Shown: positions 41,109 to 48,622 of the stretch, one piece after another
Position numbering within the stretch: position 1 is the stretch's first letter
Layout of the letters: each line of letters starts with the position of its first letter
Assembly (NCBI GenBank): GCA_020635715.1
Contig: JACJZG010000021.1
Location: 1 to 48,622, forward strand
Length of the DNA: 48,622 nucleotides
Reading direction: 5' to 3'
DNA from: Flavobacteriales bacterium
Lineage (GTDB): Bacteria > Bacteroidota > Bacteroidia > Flavobacteriales_F > PHOS-HE28
The notes under the pieces: model-generated
Database searches by the model: none
Seen by the model: only the letters and a program-made list of their open reading frames with translations
What the model was told of the DNA's origin: nothing
Position numbers and translations under genes: made by a program

Positions 41109-41160
41109 CAAGTCACAAGATCCAAGTATCAAGGAGTGAGAGATCGTTCCTTGGACGTTG
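41109..41160. repeat. heptamer-word hairpin before the S9 peptidase gene
   Basis: The left arm is CAAGTCA, CAAGATC, CAAGTAT, CAAGGAG (41109-41136). The right arm is TTCCTTG, GACGTTG (41147-41160), the complement of two units. It starts 1 base after the stop codon of the CxxC protein gene. The right arm is shorter than in the other copies. Confidence 0.75.
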
Positions 41161-41212
41161 AGATGGCCCCAAGCGCCGAACTTCGTTCATTGCGTCCCAT
41201 CCTGCTCGCATC

Positions 41213-42514
41213 ATGATCCACCATCGTACACTCTTCATCGCCAGTGCGCTGCTGCTGGCGTCCTCCACCCTCGCCCAGCAGAAGCCCCCCTTCACCTACC
41301 AGGACATGCTGATGCTCGACCGCATCAGCGGGCTTGCGGTGGATCCGGCCGGGACCAAAGCGCTCTTCAACGTGCGCGCCACCGACATGGAGAACAACCG
41401 CGGCGTAAGCAGCCTCTGGTTGAAGGACCTCACCGCGCCCGAGAAACCCGAGGTGAAAGTGCCCGTGAGCGAAGGCGGTGCGCATGACGTGCAGTGGAGT
41501 GCGGACGGCACGGCGTTCTACTTCCTCAGTGCACGTGGCGGCAGCGGCACCACGCAGGTGTGGAAGGCCGATGCACAAGGCATGAAGGCCAAACAGGTCA
41601 CCGATCTGTTGTTGGATGTGGAGACCTACCGTGTGGCACCCGACGGTTCCGGATTGGTCGTGGCGATCGCGGTCTTCCCTGACTGCAAGGGCAACGAGAT
41701 CGCGTGCACGGCCGAACGCCTGAAGGCGAAACAAGCGGAGAAGAGCAGTGGCCAGCTCCACGACAAGCTCTTCCTGCGCCACTGGGATACATGGAAGGAC
41801 GGCACCCGCAACCACCTCTTCTACCTGCCCTTGTCCAATGCCACCGGTGCTCCCGTTGCACTCACAGACGGCTTCGATGGCGATATCCCGAGCAAGCCCT
41901 GGGGTGGATCGGAGGACTTCACCATGGCCAGGGACGGACGCACGGTGTACTTCAGCGCACGCGTTGCAGGAACGACCGAACCCTGGAGCACCAACTTCGA
42001 CCTCTTCAGCGTACCGGTTTCAGGTGGCGAAGCCAAGAACCTCACGGCCAACAACCCCGCGTGGGATGCGGCACCGGTGATCTCGCCCGATGGCACCAAG
42101 CTCGCGTACAAGGCCATGGCTCGCCCGGGCTATGAGGCCGACCGCTTCGAGCTGAAGGTGATGGACCTGGCCACGGGTTCGGTGTCCGATGTGGCGTCCA
42201 CCTGGGACCGCAGTCCGGCAAGCCTCGCCTGGAGCCGCGATGGCAGGAGCCTGCTCGTCACCGCCGACGACATCGGCAAGCACCGCCTCTTCCGTATCGA
42301 CACGAAGACGAACGCTGTCAACCTGCTGAGCACCGATGGGCACATGGACGCCTTCGCCGAAACACCCAAGGGCTTCGTGTTCCAGAAGAGCGGACTGAGC
42401 GGTCCGGCACAATTGTACATGTCGAAGGCCAAGGCCAAGCGCATCGATGATGGCGCCACCACGCTCACGAACGTGAACGCCAGACCTGAAGGAGAAAGCC
42501 TTCGGCGCCTTTGA
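41213..42514 (+). CDS. S9 family prolyl oligopeptidase, N-terminal part (frame broken)
   Basis: The first 433 residues of a DPP4/DPP5-like serine peptidase. A signal peptide (FIASALLLASSTLAQ) is followed by a beta-propeller (about 30-420) with repeats such as VQWSADGTAFYFLSA, APVISPDGTKLAYKA and SLAWSRDGRSLLVTA. Homology ends at LTNVNA. One extra base near 42482 shifts the frame, giving an unrelated RPEGESLRRL tail. The catalytic domain continues in another frame from 42483. Either a sequencing error or a real disabling indel. Confidence 0.85.
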   Translation: MIHHRTLFIASALLLASSTLAQQKPPFTYQDMLMLDRISGLAVDPAGTKALFNVRATDMENNRGVSSLWLKDLTAPEKPEVKVPVSEGGAHDVQWSADGTAFYFLSARGGSGTTQVWKADAQGMKAKQVTDLLLDVETYRVAPDGSGLVVAIAVFPDCKGNEIACTAERLKAKQAEKSSGQLHDKLFLRHWDTWKDGTRNHLFYLPLSNATGAPVALTDGFDGDIPSKPWGGSEDFTMARDGRTVYFSARVAGTTEPWSTNFDLFSVPVSGGEAKNLTANNPAWDAAPVISPDGTKLAYKAMARPGYEADRFELKVMDLATGSVSDVASTWDRSPASLAWSRDGRSLLVTADDIGKHRLFRIDTKTNAVNLLSTDGHMDAFAETPKGFVFQKSGLSGPAQLYMSKAKAKRIDDGATTLTNVNARPEGESLRRL

Positions 42515-43283
42515 GCAATTCAGCTTCAATGGCTGGAACAACGAGACCGTGCATGGGTATGTCCTCAAGCCCGCGAACTACACGGAAGGGAAGAAGTACC
42601 CCGTGGCTTTCCTCATCCACGGCGGTCCGCAAGGCAGCTTCGGCGACTTCTGGAGCTACCGTTGGAACCCGCAGACCTACGCCGGCCAGGGCTATGCCGT
42701 GGTGATGATCGACTTCCACGGGAGCACCGGTTACGGCCAGGCCTTCACCGATGCGATCAACCAGCACTGGGGTGATCGTCCGCTGGAGGACCTGCAGAAG
42801 GGACTCGCCTTCGCCTTGGAGAACTACCCATACCTGGATGGCGGACGTGTTGCGGCCCTTGGCGCCAGCTACGGCGGTTACATGGTGAATTGGATCGCTG
42901 GGAACTGGAGCGAGCCGTTCAGCTGTCTGGTATCGCATTGCGGCATCTTCGACACGCGCATGATGGGTTACGCAACGGAAGAGCTCTGGTTCACGAACTG
43001 GGAGAACGGCACCGACGTGTTCACCCGGCCTGCGGAGTACTACATCTTCAACCCCATGCTCCACGCGAAGGATTGGCGCGTGCCCATGCTGGTGGTGCAT
43101 GGCGACAAGGACTTCCGCGTGCCGCTGGAACAGGGCATCGGATCGTTCACGGCCTGCCAGGCGCGTGGCATCGAGAGCAAGTACCTCCGCTTCCCCGACG
43201 AGAACCACTGGGTGCTGAAGCCGCAGAACTCCATGCAATGGCACACCGTTGTCTTCGAGTGGTTGGAGAAGCATCTGAAGTAG
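42483..43283 (+). CDS. S9 family prolyl oligopeptidase, C-terminal catalytic part (frame broken)
   Basis: Continuation of the preceding gene in a shifted frame: DLKEKAFGAFEQFSFNGWNN leads into the alpha/beta hydrolase domain. The catalytic Ser is in GASYGGY (codon at 42867), the Asp in HGDKDFRVP (43110) and the His in ENHWVLKP (43207), all intact. Read alone, the first usable start is GTG 42549. The combined protein would be about 690 residues, normal for dipeptidyl peptidases that trim N-terminal dipeptides in the periplasm. Confidence 0.85.
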   Translation, partial: DLKEKAFGAFEQFSFNGWNNETVHGYVLKPANYTEGKKYPVAFLIHGGPQGSFGDFWSYRWNPQTYAGQGYAVVMIDFHGSTGYGQAFTDAINQHWGDRPLEDLQKGLAFALENYPYLDGGRVAALGASYGGYMVNWIAGNWSEPFSCLVSHCGIFDTRMMGYATEELWFTNWENGTDVFTRPAEYYIFNPMLHAKDWRVPMLVVHGDKDFRVPLEQGIGSFTACQARGIESKYLRFPDENHWVLKPQNSMQWHTVVFEWLEKHLK

Positions 43284-43306
43284 CGCGGGTCCACACGCAA
43301 CTGTTG

Positions 43307-43314
43307 TATCTTCG
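43307..43314 (+). promoter_or_regulatory. -7 element 4 bases before the antitoxin start
   Basis: TATCTTCG, then tgat, then ATG. Transcription would start at or next to the initiation codon. Confidence 0.5.
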
Positions 43315-43318
43315 TGAT

Positions 43319-43495
43319 ATGGTAGTGGTCATCAAACGGGGCATGTCCAAGCAGCGCATCCAGATGCAGTTGCGGAAGCTGCGTGCGCAGCGGACCAAGG
43401 CGCGGAAGCCCGTGGATGTGTATAAGTACGTGGGTGTCCTGAAGCTCGACGAAGACCCCGTTGCACTCCAGCGCAAGTGGCGGGATGAGTGGTGA
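43319..43495 (+). CDS. VapB-like antitoxin
   Basis: A 58-residue basic protein beginning MVVVIKRGMSKQRIQMQLRK and ending in an acidic/aromatic tail (KLDEDPVALQRKWRDEW). This layout is shared by small Bacteroidota antitoxins paired with PIN toxins: a short strand, a helix, and a C-terminal neutralising tail such as GVLKLDEDPVALQRKWRDEW. It overlaps the PIN toxin gene by 11 bases. It would bind and inhibit the toxin and repress its own promoter. Confidence 0.8.
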   Translation: MVVVIKRGMSKQRIQMQLRKLRAQRTKARKPVDVYKYVGVLKLDEDPVALQRKWRDEW

Positions 43496-43859
43496 AAGCC
43501 TGGTCCTGGACACGAACGTGGCCCTCTATCTCCTTCGTGGGGACAGGTCTGCTGCCGATGCAATTTCAGGTCAGCGGGTGGTGATATCCTTCATCACGTA
43601 CATGGAATTGCTCAGCAAGCCCGGCATGGGACGAGCGGAAACCAAGCAGGTGACCTCCTTCGTGAACGAGTGGCCGATGATCGAACTGGATGCCCGGATC
43701 ATGGAAGAGGCCATCCGCTTGCGCAAGACCTACCGCTTGAAGATCCCCGATGCCATCGTGGCCGCCACAGCCTTGACCCAGGAGATCCCCCTGCTCACTG
43801 CCGATACCGATTTTGAGCGGATCAAGAACGAGATCGCGGTGTTGATGTACGAGGTGTAG
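43485..43859 (+). CDS. PIN-domain toxin, VapC-like ribonuclease
   Basis: A 124-residue PIN-domain protein. The acidic metal-binding residues are visible in LVLDTNVALYLLRGD (Asp), ITYMELLSKPGM (Glu), LKIPDAIVAATAL (Asp) and LLTADTDFERI (Asp). VapC toxins cleave tRNA or rRNA when the antitoxin is lost. The ATG at 43485 (MSGESLVLDT) overlaps the antitoxin gene; an ATG 8 codons earlier is less likely. The target RNA is unknown. Confidence 0.9.
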   Translation: MSGESLVLDTNVALYLLRGDRSAADAISGQRVVISFITYMELLSKPGMGRAETKQVTSFVNEWPMIELDARIMEEAIRLRKTYRLKIPDAIVAATALTQEIPLLTADTDFERIKNEIAVLMYEV

Positions 43860-43896
43860 GTGGTATGTCATCATCAACCACCCAGGATCGGGCAAC

Positions 43897-43926
43897 TTGA
43901 AGTGCGCGCCACCATGCTTATCTTCG
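43897..43926 (+). promoter_or_regulatory. promoter of the SAM riboswitch leader (-33 TTG and -7 TATCTTCG)
   Basis: TTG at 43897-43899 and TATCTTCG at 43919-43926 are 19 bases apart, the spacing expected for Bacteroidota housekeeping promoters. The riboswitch P1 stem begins about 19 bases further on. Confidence 0.7.
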
Positions 43927-43944
43927 CGCCGCGTTCTTTCCATC

Positions 43945-44057
43945 GCTTATCCAGAAAGGCGGAGGGACTGGCCCTGCGAAGCCTTGGCAACCGTCCGGTG
44001 GGCAACCATCGGGTAGGTGCTAAATCCAGCTCCGGAACGGTCCGGGGAAAGATGAGC
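43945..44057 (+). ncRNA. SAM-I riboswitch (S-box leader)
   Basis: The conserved core is clear: AGGCGGAGGGACTGGCCCTG, then GCGAAGCC, TTGGCAACC, GGTGCTAAATCCAGC and GAAAGATGAGC. P1 pairs GCTTATC (43945-43951) with GATGAGC (44051-44057). S-box RNAs bind S-adenosylmethionine and usually switch off methionine genes when SAM is plentiful. It is followed by a terminator hairpin and the methionine synthase genes, so transcription attenuation is the likely mode. Confidence 0.95.
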
Positions 44058-44094
44058 CGCGATCAGGAAGCAGTGCCCGCAAGGGAACATTGAA

Positions 44095-44130
44095 GCCTCA
44101 TCCGGTCCATCGGGTGGGGCTTTTGTCTTT
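44095..44130 (+). terminator. riboswitch-controlled terminator
   Basis: GCCTCATCCG pairs with CGGGTGGGGC (10 pairs including G-U), followed by TTTTGTCTTT. It sits 38 bases after P1 of the SAM riboswitch and before metH. No clear anti-terminator was drawn out by eye. Confidence 0.8.
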
Positions 44131-44141
44131 CTGGTGGTGAA

Positions 44142-44204
44142 GAAGGTGACGGAGGTAAGGGATGTAATGCAGGGATCACCTCCCTCACCTCCCTAACCTC
44201 CCTC
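44142..44204. repeat. 9-base-word hairpin upstream of metH
   Basis: The left arm is GAAGGTGAC, GGAGGTAAG, GGATGTAAT (44142-44168). The right arm is ACCTCCCTC, ACCTCCCTA, ACCTCCCTC (44178-44204). It has the same construction as the heptamer hairpins but a 9-base period. Confidence 0.7.
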
Positions 44205-44245
44205 TCCGCACGAAGCGACCGGAAAGAACGCACATACCAGCACTG

Positions 44246-45258
44246 ATGACAGACATCGAACGCATCGCCGCCCAACGCATCCTCATCCTCGACGGCGCCA
44301 TGGGCACCATGATCCAGCGGCTCGGCCTGCAGGAGGAGGACTTCCATCCGAAAGGCATGGAGGACCACAAGATCCTGCTGAAGGGCAACAACGAACTGCT
44401 CTCGCTCTCGCGCCCGATGCCATCCGCACCATCCACGAGCAATACCTCGCGGCCGGCGCCGACATCGTGGAGACGAACACCTTCTCCGCCACCAGCATCG
44501 CGCAGGCCGAGCACGAATGCAGCCACCTCGCGCGCGAGATGAACCTCGCCTCGGTGCGCGGCTGGCGAAGGAGGCCTGCGCGAAGTACACCGCCATGGAC
44601 CCGAGCAAGCCGCGCTTCGTGGCCGGCGCCATCGGGCCGATGAACAAGACCGCATCGCTCAGTCCCGATGTGAACGACCCCGGCTACCGCGCCGTCACCT
44701 TCGATCAGCTCGTCGCCGCCTACAAGGAACAGGTGGAAGCCCTGCTCGATGCCGGCGCCGACATCCTGCTGGTGGAGACCATCTTCGACACGCTCAACGC
44801 CAAGGCCGCCTTCTACGCCATCGACGAGGTGTTCGAAGCGCGCAACACGCGCGTGCCGCTCATGTGCAGCGTCACCATCACCGATGCCAGCGGGCGCACC
44901 CTCAGCGGCCAGACCATCGAAGGCCTTCCTCATCAGCATGGCGCACGTGCCGCTCTTCAGCATGGGCCTCAACTGCGCGCTGGGCGCGGCGCAGATGCGT
45001 CCGTACCTCGAAGTGATCGCCGAGCAGAGCACCTGCCGCGTCAGCATCTACCCCAACGCCGGCCTGCCCGACCAGATGGGCGAGTACCGCGAAACGCCCG
45101 AGGTCACCGCCAAGCTCGTGGGCGAGTTCATGGCCAACGGCTGGGTGAACGTGGTGGGCGGGTGTTGCGGCACGACGCCGGAGCATATCGCGGCATTAGC
45201 GGCTGAGGCCAGGAAACATCAACCTCGTGTGCTGAACCCAATTGAACTCAATTCCTGA
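44246..45258 (+). CDS. metH: methionine synthase N-terminal part, homocysteine S-methyltransferase domain (three frame breaks)
   Basis: Encodes the roughly 335-residue homocysteine-binding half of cobalamin-dependent methionine synthase; Bacteroidota commonly split MetH into two proteins. It reads MTDIERIAAQRILILDGAMG, later VETNTFSATSIAQAEHECS, VAGAIGPMNKTASLSPDVND and ends near NVVGGCCGTTPEHIAALA (the zinc-binding GGCCGT). The frame breaks three times: one base missing near 44416 (after LLSLSRP), one missing near 44559 (after ASVR), and one extra G near 44922 (in TIE-AFLIS). Between the breaks the protein is well conserved, so the indels are recent or artefactual. It is preceded by a SAM-I riboswitch. 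Confidence 0.85.
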
Positions 45259-45316
45259 TTGCTAATTGCTGATTGCCACTGCCTGCGTCAATCAGCAATT
45301 AGGAATCAGCAATCAC
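45250..45316. repeat. heptamer-word hairpin at the end of the first metH half
   Basis: The left arm is AATTCCT, GATTGCT, AATTGCT, GATTGCC (45250-45277). The right arm is CAATCAG, CAATTAG, GAATCAG, CAATCAC (45289-45316). The TGA stop of the first metH half (45256-45258) lies inside the first two units. Confidence 0.9.
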
Positions 45317-45377
45317 GGATCGCCATGACCATCGAAGATCACTTAACCACAAGGGACGATCATCGGGTAGGTGTTTT

Positions 45378-45486
45378 GGGCGTGCCCCTCGGCCAAATGC
45401 GCCTCGGGTCGCGCTTTCCGCTGTACTCCGCACTCGTCGTTCCTCCTCGCTTGCGGGCTTTCCGCTGCAATCGCTCACGCAATTTC
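45378..45486. other. G+C-rich non-coding element starting with GGGCGTGCCC
   Basis: Between the hairpin and the immunity gene is a 109-base element. It opens with the palindrome GGGCGTGCCC (45378-45387), contains the direct repeat GCTTTCCGCTG at 45413-45423 and 45457-45467, and ends near TCACGCAATTTCGG. It does not code for anything supported. I recall very similar sequence scattered through environmental Bacteroidota genomes, but cannot confirm this. Confidence 0.5.
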
Positions 45487-45511
45487 GGTTCTGACCTGAA
45501 GTGATCGTCAC

Positions 45512-45955
45512 ATGAAGAAGGGCGCGCACGACAAGAGCATCAGTGAGCTCGAAGGCTGGACTTGGACGGATCCGATTCCCTCCGCTGATGACTCGTCCGG
45601 TACCGTGCTTCGCTTCTACAGACTCCACCGATCACCGATCAAGGACTTGGAAGTCGGTGATCTGCGGTTCCTCATCGGCCAGAATGCCGCATTAGAGCAT
45701 CTCGTGCCCATTGCATTGGATCAATTGAGGAAGAACCCGTTCATCGAAACAGACTACTACCCCGGTGATCTTCTCAATGCTCTATTCGCGATCAATACCG
45801 AGCCGAACTATTGGAAAGCACATCCGGACCAACGGCAGATTTTGATTGGACTCTACGAGGAGAGCTTGAGACGAATGCCAACTGGAGAGATGTCCACCGG
45901 TGACTTGAAGAGGATCGAACGTGAGTATGAGAAGTTCAAAGCACATAGAGGCTGA
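45512..45955 (+). CDS. CdiI-like immunity protein (orphan)
   Basis: A 147-residue protein resembling the contact-dependent growth inhibition immunity family CdiI_2. It starts KSISELEGWTWTDPIPSADD, then SGTVLRFYRLHRSPIKDLEV and DLRFLIGQNAALEHLVPIAL, the pattern of that family (a L-R-x-L-I-x-Q core and L-V-P-x-A-L helix). Such proteins neutralise a specific toxin delivered by neighbours. No toxin, CdiA or polymorphic-toxin gene is in the window. It lies between the two metH halves and stops 1 base before the second half. Its composition is A/T-richer than metH. Confidence 0.7.
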   Translation: MKKGAHDKSISELEGWTWTDPIPSADDSSGTVLRFYRLHRSPIKDLEVGDLRFLIGQNAALEHLVPIALDQLRKNPFIETDYYPGDLLNALFAINTEPNYWKAHPDQRQILIGLYEESLRRMPTGEMSTGDLKRIEREYEKFKAHRG

Positions 45956-45956
45956 T

Positions 45957-48622
<2,666 letters not shown>

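Larger units (their letters stand above)
43860..44245 (+). other. 386-base regulatory region upstream of methionine synthase
   Basis: No gene. In order it holds a promoter (TTG 43897-43899, 19 bases, TATCTTCG 43919-43926), a SAM-I riboswitch, a terminator hairpin with a T-run, and a hairpin of 9-base words immediately before the metH start region. Confidence 0.9.

Noticed and set aside
44007..45373. The 13-base word CATCGGGTAGGTG occurs in the SAM riboswitch and again before the GGGCGTGCCC element
   Set aside because: A 13-base match in a 48 kb window is expected by chance several times, and the second copy lacks the rest of the riboswitch core.

Overview
The window is G+C-rich bacterial chromosome from a member of the Bacteroidota, most likely a high-G+C Flavobacteriales-type lineage (inference). 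The evidence is concordant: two proteins end in type IX secretion (T9SS) sorting domains; many starts are preceded by the TAnnTTTG -7 element of this phylum; hemD sits beside a DUF4271 gene; methionine synthase is split into two proteins; and GldK-like, Wzi/RemB-like, YHYH and DUF5679 proteins all occur. No rRNA, tRNA, CRISPR array, integrase or transposase gene was seen.

Layout. Bases 73-5475 (minus strand) hold a compact run: DUF4271, hemD, rnpA, yidD, an S41 peptidase and an O-antigen ligase-like protein. Next are a glutaryl-CoA dehydrogenase-type enzyme, a small STAS/SEC14-like protein, and an MBOAT plus SGNH pair for O-acetylating an extracellular polymer. From 10.3 to 24.3 kb lie accessory genes: a 1,929-residue secreted protein with a gingipain-like fold and twelve Ig-like repeats, a DUF481 outer-membrane protein, a BlaI-type repressor with an M56 peptidase carrying a TonB-like tail, a YHYH secreted protein, small envelope proteins, a second STAS-like protein and an A+T-richer GldK-like protein.

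From 24.4 to 28.0 kb (minus strand) are the class Ia ribonucleotide reductase genes nrdA and nrdB. From 29.0 to 36.5 kb runs a surface-polysaccharide block: CysQ, the two GDP-fucose enzymes (gmd, fcl), two Wzi-like outer-membrane proteins and a WecA-type lipid-sugar transferase. From 36.5 to 41.1 kb is a cytochrome oxidase assembly cluster: heme O synthase, two subunit III genes, subunit IV, SCO, DUF420 and a small CxxC protein.

The last 7 kb carry a frameshifted S9 peptidase, a VapBC-like toxin-antitoxin pair, a SAM-I riboswitch with its terminator, and the two metH halves, separated by a repeat hairpin, a G+C-rich non-coding element and a CdiI-like immunity gene. Seven single-base frame breaks cluster in the S9 and metH genes and nowhere else.

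The most unusual signal is a set of intergenic hairpins whose arms are tandem 7-base words (9-base in one case). The word differs at each locus, and the four 7-base examples start at or within a few bases of the stop codon of the upstream gene.
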